From positions 2,294,001 through 2,358,000 of the forward strand of contig NZ_CP107929.1 in NCBI RefSeq assembly GCF_036017915.1: a stretch of DNA of 64,000 nucleotides, in the 5' to 3' direction. Below are positions 27,432-36,099 of the stretch, one piece after another (positions within the stretch are counted from its first letter, which is position 1; each line of letters opens with the position of its first letter). Both the position numbers and the translations under genes were made by a program. The notes beneath the pieces are model-generated. The model was given only the letters and a program-made list of their open reading frames with translations. It was not told the origin of the DNA and ran no database searches. Origin of the DNA: Micromonospora sp. NBC_00421. Lineage in GTDB: Bacteria; Actinomycetota; Actinomycetes; Mycobacteriales; Micromonosporaceae.

Positions 27432-28565
27432 ATGCCCGACGCACGCCCCGCCCTCGACCGTCGTACCCTGCTGCGGGCCGGCCTCGGCGCGGCCACCGTC
27501 GCGGTCGTCGGGTCCGACCTGGCCCTGCCGGCCGCCGCCCGGGCAGCCCCCGGCCCGGATCTGGACTGGATCATCGGCTGCGACGAGTGGGACGCCCGGC
27601 CGCCGGCCGACCCGCTGTCGGTCAGCACGATCCCGACCAACAAGATCATCGTGCACCACATGGCCTTCCCGAACGTCACCGACCACTCCCGGGAACAGGC
27701 GGTCAAACTGGCCCACGACTGCCAGGACCTGCACATGGACGGCAACGGGTGGTCCGACACCGGTCAGCACTTCACCGTCAGCCGGGGCGGGTACGTGCTG
27801 GAAGGACGGCACGGCAGCCTGGACCGCCTGCGGGCCGGCGACCGGCAGATGGTCTCGGCGCACTGCCCCGGCGAGAACGGCCGGGCCATCGGCATCGAGA
27901 ACGAGGGCACCTACGTCACCGACACCCCGCCGCAGGACCTGCTCGACTCGCTGGTCAGGCTCTGCACCACCATCTGCCGGCAGTACGGGCTGCACGCCCA
28001 CGACATCTTCGGCCACTGGGACTTCCGCACCACCCTCTGCCCCGGCGCGCAGTTCTACCGGCTCTTCCCCGGCGTACGTCGGGAGGTCTTCCGCAAGCTC
28101 GGCACCCGACCGGCCGACGTGCCGGCCCGCCGCTGGCCGGACCTGTGGCGCTTCGTCAGCTCCCCCGCCGTCCAGGTCGCCCAGTACCTGCTGGCCTACC
28201 GGGGCTACCCGGTCACCCCGAACAGCACCTTCGACGCCGCCACCATCGCCGCGATCGCCGACTGGCAGGCCCGCAACGGCATCCCGGTCGACGTCGACGC
28301 CACCCTGACCGCCCCCACCTGGGAGACCCTGGCCCCGGAACTGGACCGGCACGCCACCGGCCTGCCGGTGCAGGCGGTGCAGTTCATCCTGAACTGGAAG
28401 GGCTACGCCGAGGTCACCGTCACCGGCGGATACGACCACGCCACCCGCCGGGCCGTCCAGGACATCCAGGCGTTGCACGGCCTGCCCCGCACCGGCACGG
28501 TCACCACCGGCACCTGGTGCGCCCTGGTCGGCGGGGTCGTCCGGCAGTCGTTCCGCCACCACTGA
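27432..28565 (+). CDS. Tat-exported N-acetylmuramoyl-L-alanine amidase with two peptidoglycan-binding repeats
   Basis: A 377-residue secreted cell-wall amidase. A Tat signal (ALDRRTLLRAGLG, cleavage after PAAARA) is followed by an amidase_2/PGRP domain: HHM, FGHWDFRTTLCPG and GIENEGTY supply the zinc ligands and catalytic residues. Two PG_binding_1 units follow (VAQYLLAYRGYPVTPNSTFD and VQFILNWKGYAEVTVTGGYD ... ALVG). It should cleave the amide between MurNAc and the stem peptide. The Tat-coding stretch shares over 20 identical bases with that of the phosphatase at the left end, probably from codon bias. Start chosen at the ATG after GAGGAG; a GTG/ATG 30 bp upstream is less likely. Confidence 0.88.
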   Translation: MPDARPALDRRTLLRAGLGAATVAVVGSDLALPAAARAAPGPDLDWIIGCDEWDARPPADPLSVSTIPTNKIIVHHMAFPNVTDHSREQAVKLAHDCQDLHMDGNGWSDTGQHFTVSRGGYVLEGRHGSLDRLRAGDRQMVSAHCPGENGRAIGIENEGTYVTDTPPQDLLDSLVRLCTTICRQYGLHAHDIFGHWDFRTTLCPGAQFYRLFPGVRREVFRKLGTRPADVPARRWPDLWRFVSSPAVQVAQYLLAYRGYPVTPNSTFDAATIAAIADWQARNGIPVDVDATLTAPTWETLAPELDRHATGLPVQAVQFILNWKGYAEVTVTGGYDHATRRAVQDIQALHGLPRTGTVTTGTWCALVGGVVRQSFRHH

Positions 28566-28624
28566 TCCGCGCGCCACACGGGCGGCCCGTTTGGGCGGCG
28601 GCGGCAACGGGGAGAGTGGCCGGC

Positions 28625-30199
28625 ATGACGTGGGCCCGCCGCACCGTACCCGTGATCGCCGCCGCCGTCGCCGGCCTCGCCGCCCGCGACGTCCTCCAGC
28701 GCGACCACGCGCTGCTGCGCAACTTCCCGCTGGTGGGACGGGCCCGCTACCTGCTGGAGTCGATCGGGCCGGAGCTGCGGCAGTACATCGTCGCCGGCAA
28801 CGACGAGGAGCGGCCGTTCACCCGGGACCAGCGGCGCTGGATCTACGCCTCGGCCAAGCAGGAGAACAACTACTTCGGCTTCGGCACCGACAACGACATC
28901 GAACGCAGCCCCGGCTACCCGATCATCAAGCACCGCACGTTCGCCCGGACCGTCCCGTCGTCGGTGCCGACCGCCGGGCACGACGTACGGCTGCCGGCGG
29001 CGAAGGTGCTCGGCGGGGCACGCGGGCGGGCCAGGGCGTTCCGCCCGGGATCGGTGGTCAACATCTCCGGGATGAGCTTCGGATCGTTGTCCGGCAACGC
29101 GGTGAGCGCCCTGAACCAGGGGGCCGCGCTGGCCGGCTGCCTGCAGAACACCGGCGAGGGCGGATTGTCGCCGTACCACCGCCGGGGCGGTGAGCTGGTC
29201 TTCCAGCTCGGTACGGCGTACTTCGGCTGCCGGGACGCCCGGGGCCGGTTCGACCTCGCCCGGCTGCGTGACCTGGTCGCCGGTGCCCCGGTGCGGGCTC
29301 TGGAGATCAAGCTCAGCCAGGGTGCGAAGCCCAGCCTGGGCGGGCTGCTGCCCGGGGCGAAGGTCTCGGCCGAGATCGCCGCCACCCGGGGCATCGTGCA
29401 GGGGGAGGACTGCGTGAGCCCGTCGCGGCACGCCGAGTTCTCCGACTGCGACAGCCTGCTCGACTGGGTGGAGCTGCTGGCCGCCGAGACCGGGTTGCCG
29501 GTCGGCATCAAGTCCGCCGTCGGTGACCTCGGGTTCTGGGAAGAGCTGACCACGCTGATGCGGGACACCGGCCGGGGCGTCGACTTCGTCACCGTCGACG
29601 GCGGCGAGGGCGGCACCGGCGCCGCGCCGCTGATCTTCACCGACTCGGTGTCGCTGCCGTTCCAGCAGGGCTTCGCCCGGGTCTACCGCACCTTCGCCGA
29701 GCGGGGGCTGCACGAGCAGACGGTGTTCGTCGGCGCGGGCAAGCTGGGCCTGCCGGACAACGCGGTGGTGGCGTTCGCGCTCGGCTGCGACCTGGTCAAC
29801 GTGGGCCGGGAGGCGATGCTGGCGATCGGCTGCATCCAGGCGCAGAAGTGCCACACCGACACCTGCCCGACCGGCGTCGCCACCCAGAACGCCTGGCTGG
29901 CCCGGGGCCTGGACCCGGCCCGCAAGTCGGTACGGGCGGCGAACTACCTCGGCACCCTGCGCCGGGACCTGGTGAAGGTCGCCGAGGCGTGCGGGGTCGA
30001 GCATCCGGGGCTGATCGACACCGACGCGGTCGAGATCCTCGACGGCCGCACCTCGGCCCGGCCGCTGCGGGAGGTCTACGGCTACCAACCGCAGTGGGGG
30101 CTGCCGTCGGCGGCCGACCGGGCGGAGATCGCCCGGCTGATGGCCGGTGAGGCGCCGCAGGGCGGCAGCGCTCCCCCGTCGGCCACCGCCCAGGGCTGA
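28625..30199 (+). CDS. FMN-binding glutamate synthase family protein (GltB-like domain)
   Basis: A 524-residue protein corresponding to the FMN/iron-sulfur synthase domain of glutamate synthase without the glutaminase or NADPH subunits. After a short N-terminal hydrophobic segment (VIAAAVAGLAA, likely membrane anchor), the core shows NISGMSFGSLSGNAV, NTGEGGLSPYH, KLSQGAKPSLGG, DFVTVDGGEGGTGAAP and the [3Fe-4S] ligands CIQAQKCHTDTCPTGVATQ. Stand-alone forms are widespread; their physiological role is unclear and may be an ammonia-dependent or electron-transfer reaction. The ATG at 28625 is preceded by GGGGAGAG. Confidence 0.88.
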   Translation: MTWARRTVPVIAAAVAGLAARDVLQRDHALLRNFPLVGRARYLLESIGPELRQYIVAGNDEERPFTRDQRRWIYASAKQENNYFGFGTDNDIERSPGYPIIKHRTFARTVPSSVPTAGHDVRLPAAKVLGGARGRARAFRPGSVVNISGMSFGSLSGNAVSALNQGAALAGCLQNTGEGGLSPYHRRGGELVFQLGTAYFGCRDARGRFDLARLRDLVAGAPVRALEIKLSQGAKPSLGGLLPGAKVSAEIAATRGIVQGEDCVSPSRHAEFSDCDSLLDWVELLAAETGLPVGIKSAVGDLGFWEELTTLMRDTGRGVDFVTVDGGEGGTGAAPLIFTDSVSLPFQQGFARVYRTFAERGLHEQTVFVGAGKLGLPDNAVVAFALGCDLVNVGREAMLAIGCIQAQKCHTDTCPTGVATQNAWLARGLDPARKSVRAANYLGTLRRDLVKVAEACGVEHPGLIDTDAVEILDGRTSARPLREVYGYQPQWGLPSAADRAEIARLMAGEAPQGGSAPPSATAQG

Positions 30200-30252
30200 T
30201 CCGCCGTCGGCCGACTGCGTCGCGGCCCCGCCCACGGGCTACCCGACGCCGG

Positions 30253-31719
30253 TCACCAGGCGCAGGGCGCGTAGTCCTTGAGGAAGCAGCCGTACAGTTC
30301 CTCGCCCTGCTCGCCCCGGACGATCGGGTCGTACACCCGGGCCGCCCCGTCGACCAGGTCCAGCGGGGCATGGAAACCCTCGTCGGCGAGGCGCATCTTC
30401 GTCGGGTGCGGGCGCTCGTCGGTGATCCAGCCGGTGTCGACGCTCGTCATCAGGATGCCGTCGGCACGCATGTCCTCGGCGCTGGTGCGGGTGAGCATGT
30501 TCAGCGCCGCCTTGGCCATGTTGGTGTGCGGGTGCCCCGCCCCCTTGTAGCCCCGGGCGAACTGCCCCTCCATCGCCGAGACGTTCACCACGTACGACCG
30601 CCCGGCCGGGGCGGCGGCCAGTGCCGGCCGGAGCCGACTGACCAGCACGAACGGGGCGGTCACGTTGCACAGCTGCACCTCGAGCAGCTCGACCGGGTCG
30701 ACCTCGTGCACCCGCTGCACCCAGCTGTTGGTGTCACCCAGGTCGGGGGCGAGCCCACCGGCGTCGACGGCGGTGGCGGCGGCGATCCGCTCCGGCGTGG
30801 CGGACCGGCCGGTCAGCGCCAGCGCGGTGAGGGCGTGCGGGGCGATGGTGGCGGCCGGCAGCGAGCCGTCCGGCAGCGCCAGGGTGACGCCCCGGCCACC
30901 GGTGAAGGTGAGCAGCTCAGGCAGCGGCCCCTCGGGCAGCGCCGCCGTCTCGGCGGCGACCAGGTGGGCGTACGCGCCGGGGGTGCGGCGTACCGTCTGC
31001 GCGGCGTTGTTGATCAGGATGTCCAGCGGGCCCTGCTCGGCGACCGAGTCGGCAAGCGCCACCACCTGGGCGGGGTCGCGCAGGTCGATGCCGACGACCC
31101 GCAGCCGGTGCAGCCAGTCGGCGCTGTCGGGCATGGCGGTGAACCGGCGGACCGCGTCGTGCGGGAACCGGGTGGTGATCGTGGTGTGCGCGCCGTCGCG
31201 CAACAGGCGCAGCGCGATGTACATGCCGATCTTGGCCCGGCCCCCGGTGAGCAGCGCCCGCCGCCCGGTCAGGTCGCACCGCGCGTCGCGGCGCTCCCGG
31301 TTGAGGGTGGCGCAGGCGGGGCAGAGCTGGTGGTAGAACGCGTCGACCTCGCGGTAGCGGGTCTTGCAGATGTAACAGCCGCGCGGGTTGATCAGGGTGC
31401 CGGCGATGTCGCCTGCGGTCGGCGAGGCGAGCGGGATGCCCTTGGTCTCGTCGTCGATGCGACCCGGGGCACCCGTGGCGGTGGCCGCGGTCACCGCCCG
31501 GTCGTGGGCCAGGACGGTTTCCCGCCGCTCCTCGCGTCGCCGCTGCTTCACCATCTTGAACAGCCGGGCGGTGGCCCGCTGCACCCGCACCACGTCCGGG
31601 TGGTCGCTGGGCAGCGCCTCCAACGCCGCGAAGACGCGCAGCGCGACCGCCAACTCGTCCTGGTCGACACCGGGGGCGTCGGCGTCGCGCCCTGGTTGTC
31701 CGCCGTTGTCCACCGTCAT
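30253..31719 (-). CDS. SDR-fold protein with N-terminal zinc ribbon and altered active site
   Basis: A 488-residue protein. Residues 1-105 form an all-alpha, charged domain, then a zinc ribbon CYICKTRYREVDAFYHQLCPAC (CxxC...CxxC), then an SDR Rossmann domain beginning RRALLTGGRAKIGMYIALRLL. NNAAQTVRRTPGAY marks the NAG region and NVSAMEGQF the Ser. The expected YxxxK is present only as TNMAK (Thr in place of Tyr, Lys kept), so classical hydride transfer is doubtful. A nearly 90-residue insertion lies between the N-A-G region and the active site. Found in other actinomycetes; function unknown. Confidence 0.75.
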   Translation of the reverse strand: MTVDNGGQPGRDADAPGVDQDELAVALRVFAALEALPSDHPDVVRVQRATARLFKMVKQRRREERRETVLAHDRAVTAATATGAPGRIDDETKGIPLASPTAGDIAGTLINPRGCYICKTRYREVDAFYHQLCPACATLNRERRDARCDLTGRRALLTGGRAKIGMYIALRLLRDGAHTTITTRFPHDAVRRFTAMPDSADWLHRLRVVGIDLRDPAQVVALADSVAEQGPLDILINNAAQTVRRTPGAYAHLVAAETAALPEGPLPELLTFTGGRGVTLALPDGSLPAATIAPHALTALALTGRSATPERIAAATAVDAGGLAPDLGDTNSWVQRVHEVDPVELLEVQLCNVTAPFVLVSRLRPALAAAPAGRSYVVNVSAMEGQFARGYKGAGHPHTNMAKAALNMLTRTSAEDMRADGILMTSVDTGWITDERPHPTKMRLADEGFHAPLDLVDGAARVYDPIVRGEQGEELYGCFLKDYAPCAW

Positions 31720-31943
31720 GCCCGCTATCGTCCCGCCCTCACGCCCGGGGCCGACCGCCGGCCCGACCCGGGAACTCTACGCACCCGGGCCGGGCCGGCG
31801 CGACGCCTGGGCGCGGCGGCGACGGTGAGCTGGGCCACCGTCACCCATGGGCGGCGGCGGGGACGTGGCGGTGCGTCACCGCTTGCTACCGTGTCGGTGA
31901 TCCCGGCGGCCGATGGTCGTCGACGTCCCCTGGGGAGGGTCGG

Positions 31944-32345
31944 ATGTGGGCGGACGAGGCGGCGCTGGACGCGGCGGGACGCCGGCTCGACGGGTGGGAG
32001 TCGTCGTTCGCCCACCGCGCGGAGCAGGCGAAGACCCTCGCCGCCCAGGCGCAGGCCCTGACCGGCACCGCCCGCAGCCCCGACCGGACGATCGAGGTCA
32101 CCGTCGACCCCACCGGCCTGCTGGTCGGCCTGCGGCTGGACGAACAGACCCGGCGGCACTCCGCCGCCCACACCGCCCAGCAGATCATGGCGACCACCCG
32201 CGCGGCCCGCGCCGACCTGCTGCGGCAGCTCACCGAGGCCACCACCCGGGTCCTCGGCGCCGACGACCCGACCGCCCGGGCGATCATCGAGTCGCACCGG
32301 CAGCGGCTCGACCCCGGCCAGGGCACGCCGGATGCCCACCGGTGA
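31944..32345 (+). CDS. YbaB/EbfC-like protein of an ESX cassette
   Basis: A 133-residue protein with the YbaB/EbfC fold pattern: a first amphipathic helix (LDGWESSFAHRAEQAKTLAAQ), a three-stranded beta segment (TIEVTVDPTGLLVGLRLDE) and a final helix (AAHTAQQIMATTRAARADLL). Actinobacterial paralogues of this DNA-binding family commonly open ESX/type VII effector operons, and here the gene overlaps the next by 14 bp. Strong ribosome site GGGGAGGG before the ATG. Its exact role in these cassettes (chaperone or regulator) is not established. Confidence 0.75.
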   Translation: MWADEAALDAAGRRLDGWESSFAHRAEQAKTLAAQAQALTGTARSPDRTIEVTVDPTGLLVGLRLDEQTRRHSAAHTAQQIMATTRAARADLLRQLTEATTRVLGADDPTARAIIESHRQRLDPGQGTPDAHR

Positions 32346-32652
32346 CGGGATCCGGGTCGACCCGGACGACCTGACCGCGCACGCCGCCCACCTCGACCGC
32401 TGCGCCGACAGCCTCGACACCGCGCGCCGGGCCGGCCAACATGTCCGGCTCGACGCCGGCGCGTACGGGCAGCTCTGCGCGATCGTGCCGGCGCTGCTCG
32501 ACGGCCTCCAGCGGACGCTTGTCGACAGCGTCGGCACCGCCGCCGGGTCGGTCCGGGACACCGCCGGGAAGCTGCGGTCGGGCGCCGACGGCTACCGGGC
32601 CGCCGACGCCCGCGCCGCCCGACAACTCGACCGGGTACGGGACCGCCGGTGA
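32332..32652 (+). CDS. EspC-like ESX secretion-associated protein
   Basis: A 106-residue, mostly alpha-helical protein similar to the ESX-1 EspC/WXG100-like family: IRVDPDDLTAHAAHLDRCADSLD opens the first helix and LRSGADGYRAADARAARQLDRV ends the second, giving the Y-x-x-x-D/E type C-terminal secretion signal (YRAAD). It overlaps both neighbours (14 bp upstream, 4 bp GTGA downstream), so it is translationally coupled to the large effector and probably co-secreted with or guides it through a type VII system located elsewhere on the chromosome. Confidence 0.75.
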   Translation: MPTGDGIRVDPDDLTAHAAHLDRCADSLDTARRAGQHVRLDAGAYGQLCAIVPALLDGLQRTLVDSVGTAAGSVRDTAGKLRSGADGYRAADARAARQLDRVRDRR

Positions 32653-33794
32653 CCGGCAATCCGCTGGTCGCCACGGCGGCACCCGCCGACCCCAGCGCCT
32701 GGGCCGGGATCTGGATCTGCGAGGACATCGAACTCATCGCGCAGGGCATCCGCACCGGCAGCTGGATCGACGGCAGCCTCGGCGTGGTCAGCGCCGGCCT
32801 GGACGCCCTCGCGCTCGTCTCCGACCCGGTCGGCGCGCTGCTCCAGTACGGCATCGCCTGGCTGGTCGAACACGTCAAGCCGCTCAGCGAGGCCCTGGGC
32901 TGGCTCGCCGGTGACCCCGCGCAGATCACCGCGCACGCCCAGACCTGGCGCAACGTCGCCGCCTCGCTCCGCGCGGACGCCGCCGAGCTGACCCACGCCG
33001 TCCGCACCGAGGTCGCCGGCTGGGGCGGCAGCGCCGGCCCCGCCTACCGGGCCTGGGCCGCCGAGCAGCACCGGGCCATCACCGGCCTCGCCCAGGGTGC
33101 GGACACCCTCGCCGCCGCCACCGAAGGCGCCGCCGGCCTGGTCGCCGCCGTCCGGCTCCTGGTCCGCGACGCCATCGCCGCCTGCGTCTCCCGCCTCATC
33201 GTGTACGCGGGCGAACTGCTCGTCACCGGCGGGCTCGCCACACCGCTGGTGGTGGAACAGGTGACCACGCTTGTGGGGTCCTGGGCGGCACGGATCGCGC
33301 GACTGCTGCGCGGGTTGCTGGCCAGCCTGCGAAGGTTGCTGCCCGAGCTCCGCCGCCTCGGCGACCTCATCGACAAACTCAAGCAGGCACTGGGCCGACT
33401 GAGGCGAGTTGACCCCAACCCTGATGACCTCAGCCGGGTACGTGGCAAGGGGCGCGGACCCCGGATGCCGATGAGCATGGATTCGGTGCAGGACATCGCC
33501 ACCAAGTACGGCATCGAGGTATCCGGCATCCAGTTCAACATCAACAACCGGATCTCGGGCGTGTGCGGGGTGACGAGACCCGATCAGTCGGTCATGCTCT
33601 GCCGGGAGGCGTTCCGGAGCGAGGAGGATCTGGCGCGCACCCTCGAACACGAGATGTTCCACGTGTCGGAGCTCCGTGAAGGACGGCCCTACCCCACCAC
33701 CCGTGCTGAGGCCGACGCCTTCGAGGATCGGGCCTACGCCCATGAGGAACAGTGGTGGAACAACCATCCGGTAAGGCCAGAGGGAGTGAGCTGA
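32649..33794 (+). CDS. Candidate ESX polymorphic toxin with HExxH metallopeptidase C-terminus
   Basis: A 381-residue protein. Residues 1-130 are helical with a WxG-like turn (VAGWGGSAGPAYRAW), resembling WXG100/LXG delivery domains. Residues 150-230 are a hydrophobic/coiled segment (AAVRLLVRDAIAA, IARLLRGLLASLRRLLPEL). After about residue 255 composition becomes less GC-rich and a new domain begins (PMSMDSVQDIATKYGIEVSG...). This carries H334-E-M-F-H338 in TLEHEMFHVSEL, the zincin signature HExxH, with an acidic downstream stretch EADAFEDRAYAHEEQWW that may supply the third ligand. GTGA overlap upstream and TGATG overlap with the downstream gene. The compositional switch at the C-terminal module is typical of polymorphic toxins. 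Confidence 0.72.
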   Translation: MTGNPLVATAAPADPSAWAGIWICEDIELIAQGIRTGSWIDGSLGVVSAGLDALALVSDPVGALLQYGIAWLVEHVKPLSEALGWLAGDPAQITAHAQTWRNVAASLRADAAELTHAVRTEVAGWGGSAGPAYRAWAAEQHRAITGLAQGADTLAAATEGAAGLVAAVRLLVRDAIAACVSRLIVYAGELLVTGGLATPLVVEQVTTLVGSWAARIARLLRGLLASLRRLLPELRRLGDLIDKLKQALGRLRRVDPNPDDLSRVRGKGRGPRMPMSMDSVQDIATKYGIEVSGIQFNINNRISGVCGVTRPDQSVMLCREAFRSEEDLARTLEHEMFHVSELREGRPYPTTRAEADAFEDRAYAHEEQWWNNHPVRPEGVS

Positions 33795-34078
33795 TGGCGA
33801 CCTTCGACGAATGGTTGGACGCGTACGACATCGTCTACCGCACCCTGCCTACCACCTCCGACCTCCGATGCCCGAACTGTGGTCACCGGACGCTACATCT
33901 GGTCCTCACCGGCCCTCCTGGCTCGGGATTCGGCTACGCCTCGTTCTGGTGCAATACCTGCCTGGAGGGGATCCACCTCTCCCGAGCGCCCGTCCCTGAC
34001 GGGGTTCGGGTGCTTCCTCTCGATCTGCCCGCTGAGGAACGCAACCGGAGCATCCCCAACTATCGGTTGGTCACGTAG
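33794..34078 (+). CDS. Small zinc-ribbon protein, candidate immunity partner
   Basis: A 94-residue protein with a CPNCGHRT...CNTCLEG zinc ribbon in its middle and otherwise unremarkable sequence. Its ATG shares one base with the toxin stop (TGATG), the usual arrangement of immunity genes. Composition is less GC-rich than the N-terminal toxin coding, matching the toxin's C-terminal module with which it presumably travelled. No family is recognised; immunity is inferred from position only. Confidence 0.6.
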   Translation: MATFDEWLDAYDIVYRTLPTTSDLRCPNCGHRTLHLVLTGPPGSGFGYASFWCNTCLEGIHLSRAPVPDGVRVLPLDLPAEERNRSIPNYRLVT

Positions 34079-34121
34079 CCCCGATTACGCCGTGTGGCCA
34101 CCATGCCCCTCGCCTGGGTGC

Positions 34122-35108
34122 TCAACGCCCTGCGTCAGTAGGGTTCGTGAACCGGCTGGTCACGTCGCTTCCGGCGCGGAGGTAGTCGGCGAGCCTGATC
34201 CGTACGCCGGCCCGGATCACCTCGGTGCCCGCGCCGAACGACTCCGGCATCCGGCGGGTACGCCACCAGCGCAGCGATTCCCCCGCCGCCCGTTTCTCCC
34301 GCTTGAGGACCGCCTCCGCCTCGATGACGTCGGCGTGCCGGCCCTCGACAACCTCCACCAGCTGGGCACCCGCGCGCAGGTGTTGCCGCACCCGGCTCGC
34401 TCCGCCGACGCCGAACTTCAGCAATCCGCGATGCCGCACCAGATACAGCAGGTACGGCGTGTTGCGGAGCGCGGCGAAGGTCCGGTCCTCGGGCTCGGGT
34501 GGGCACTGGGCACAACTGCGGTCGCGGACCCGTTGCCACGAGCCGCAGCGCAGGTGCAGTCCCCAGGTCCCGTGAGAGAAGGGTGCCTGCCGTGTGCCGT
34601 ACCACGGCAGGCCGTGGACGTCGCCGGCCAGGTCGGCCCAGCCGTCGCGGCGGTGCCTGTCGAGCTCCGCGCCGAGGGCGATCGCGGCCTGGAACTCGGC
34701 GGCGGCCCGGGTGGGGATGGTGCCGGTGTCGGCCAGGCCGGCGAAGCGGCGTACCTGGTCGGCGAGTCCGGGTTCGTCCGGCAACCGGGTCAGCAGGCCT
34801 GCACCGGCGGCCAGGCTCAGGCCGGCGGACCGCTCGTCCAGGCAGATGTGGCACCGGGTCCGCCAGCCGGTGCGGCAGACGCGGAGGCTGCCGCACGCGC
34901 GACACTGGTAGACGTCGACGCTGCTGTCCGGCAGCAGGTCGAGTGGTTGCATCTGGTCGACGACCAGGTCCGCGCACGGTCGGCAGTGGGCGTACCAGGC
35001 GATGTCCGGGCCACGCTGGCGGGTGTTCGCCCGGCCCTCGACGGTGTCGCCGCAGTTGACGCAGATGCACTGCGTAGGCCGGCCAGGCCTCGGCTTCCGC
35101 GTCGTCAT
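34122..35108 (-). CDS. Zinc-ribbon protein with GIY-YIG-like nuclease segment
   Basis: A 328-residue protein. The first 110 residues contain four Cys pairs (CICVNCGD, CRPCAD, CRACGS, CHICLD), indicating zinc ribbons. The C-terminal half includes RDRSCAQCPPEPEDRTFAALRNTPYLLYLVRHRGLLKFGVGGASRVRQHLRAG, where YLLYLV...LKFGVG...R resembles the GIY-YIG core, and HADVIEAEAVLKREKR supplies the conserved Glu. This suggests a DNA-binding endonuclease-like enzyme. Its ATGA start overlaps the stop of the upstream 92-residue gene, forming a two-gene operon. It converges on the toxin cassette and lies at the edge of the defence island. Confidence 0.6.
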   Translation of the reverse strand: MTTRKPRPGRPTQCICVNCGDTVEGRANTRQRGPDIAWYAHCRPCADLVVDQMQPLDLLPDSSVDVYQCRACGSLRVCRTGWRTRCHICLDERSAGLSLAAGAGLLTRLPDEPGLADQVRRFAGLADTGTIPTRAAAEFQAAIALGAELDRHRRDGWADLAGDVHGLPWYGTRQAPFSHGTWGLHLRCGSWQRVRDRSCAQCPPEPEDRTFAALRNTPYLLYLVRHRGLLKFGVGGASRVRQHLRAGAQLVEVVEGRHADVIEAEAVLKREKRAAGESLRWWRTRRMPESFGAGTEVIRAGVRIRLADYLRAGSDVTSRFTNPTDAGR

Positions 35109-35383
35109 TCGCCGGTGTCGGCTGAGCGCCGATTGCGGGTCCGGTGGGCGCGCGCCGCCTTCGCCTGCGGGGTTCCGTCCCGGCCGCCCTCCGTCCAGGA
35201 GACCTCGCTGTACTTGTCCCAACGGGCGTCGAGGGTGGCCGCCTTCTCGTGCCCGTCCGGGGTGACGGTGGAGTCGCAACCGATTGCCTGCAACTGCATC
35301 CACACCGCGTTGACGATGTCGGCGTACTGACCCTCCTCCAGGCCCCGGAGGCGTACGGTGAACTCCCGCTCGACCTGGCTCAT
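35105..35383 (-). CDS. Small protein paired with the GIY-YIG-like gene
   Basis: A 92-residue hypothetical. An N-terminal strand-helix pattern (EREFTVRLRGLEEGQYADIVNAVWMQLQAIG) is followed by a basic C-terminus. It is not a recognised family. The stop overlaps the start of the GIY-YIG-like gene by 4 bp (ATGA), so the two proteins are likely made together. Confidence 0.55.
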   Translation of the reverse strand: MSQVEREFTVRLRGLEEGQYADIVNAVWMQLQAIGCDSTVTPDGHEKAATLDARWDKYSEVSWTEGGRDGTPQAKAARAHRTRNRRSADTGE

Positions 35384-35616
35384 GGCAGGCGGATTCCCCT
35401 GCGCTGGTCACCGCCGCGCGTGGCCGCCGCATTGCGGCGTCGCAGGCCAGGAAATGACTGGAAAGCATCGAACACGGCAAGCATCTCCACGAGAGGCAGG
35501 GGCTGTGGCACTCCGACGACGACCACCGTCGTGTCCGAAAGATGACAGCTGTCGCAGTGGGCAGTTTTGCCGTTTCGGCCGATGGCGTCGCCATGGTACG
35601 TGGATAGGCTCGGCCG

Positions 35617-35949
35617 ATGCCAGAGATCTTCCAGATGGATCGCGTGGATCGGGTTGCCGACATTCTCTACGGAGTTGCGGTCGGTCAGGGCCTGATCGAG
35701 TACGGTCCACTGGCGCGACGCATCGGCATGCAGCCCCACCACCTGGGTCATCCACTCGACCAGGTTTCGAGGCGTGCCGCCGAAAAGGAGGAACCACTCT
35801 GGAGCGCGCTCGTCGTCGGCAAAGAGACCCGTCGTCCGCACATCGGCTTCTACGGTCTCGCTCGCGGGCTACGTCCCGAGTGTGCACACCTCAATGATGA
35901 GGACCTGTGGGAGAAAGAGCGTGATCGATGCTACATGGCTGCCCGTTGA
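35617..35949 (+). CDS. Small protein of island-associated family, function unknown
   Basis: A 110-residue protein: VADILYGVAVGQGLIEYGPLARRIG MQPHHLGHPL, then EEPLWSALVVGKETRRPHIGFYGLARGL. The pattern of a helical tyrosine/Gly-rich start, a HTH-like 'YGPLARRIGM..HHLGHPL' and 'ALVVGKETxRP' recurs in small proteins of mobile and defence regions, but no function is known to me. Codon use is AT-richer than the chromosome average. An antisense frame overlapping it (35380-35841) is less protein-like. It precedes the GmrSD-type gene by 150 bp on the same strand. Confidence 0.55.
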   Translation: MPEIFQMDRVDRVADILYGVAVGQGLIEYGPLARRIGMQPHHLGHPLDQVSRRAAEKEEPLWSALVVGKETRRPHIGFYGLARGLRPECAHLNDEDLWEKERDRCYMAAR

Positions 35950-36099
35950 CAACGGAATCCTAGCCCGCCGGGCACCTGAACAACTACCCCTCCAGATTGC
36001 GTCGACCAGGTCGGTTTGCTGATGAGCTCTCGACATGGGAGGGTCGTCGTCCGTCTACCCCACCCTCGATGCTGATGCGTCACGGACGAAGGAGGCCGT

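Noticed and set aside
35380..35841. 153-residue minus-strand frame opposite the small island gene
   Set aside because: Overlaps the plus-strand gene and the divergent promoter region; its sequence shows no recognisable motif, whereas the plus-strand protein matches a recurring small-protein pattern. Some uncertainty remains.
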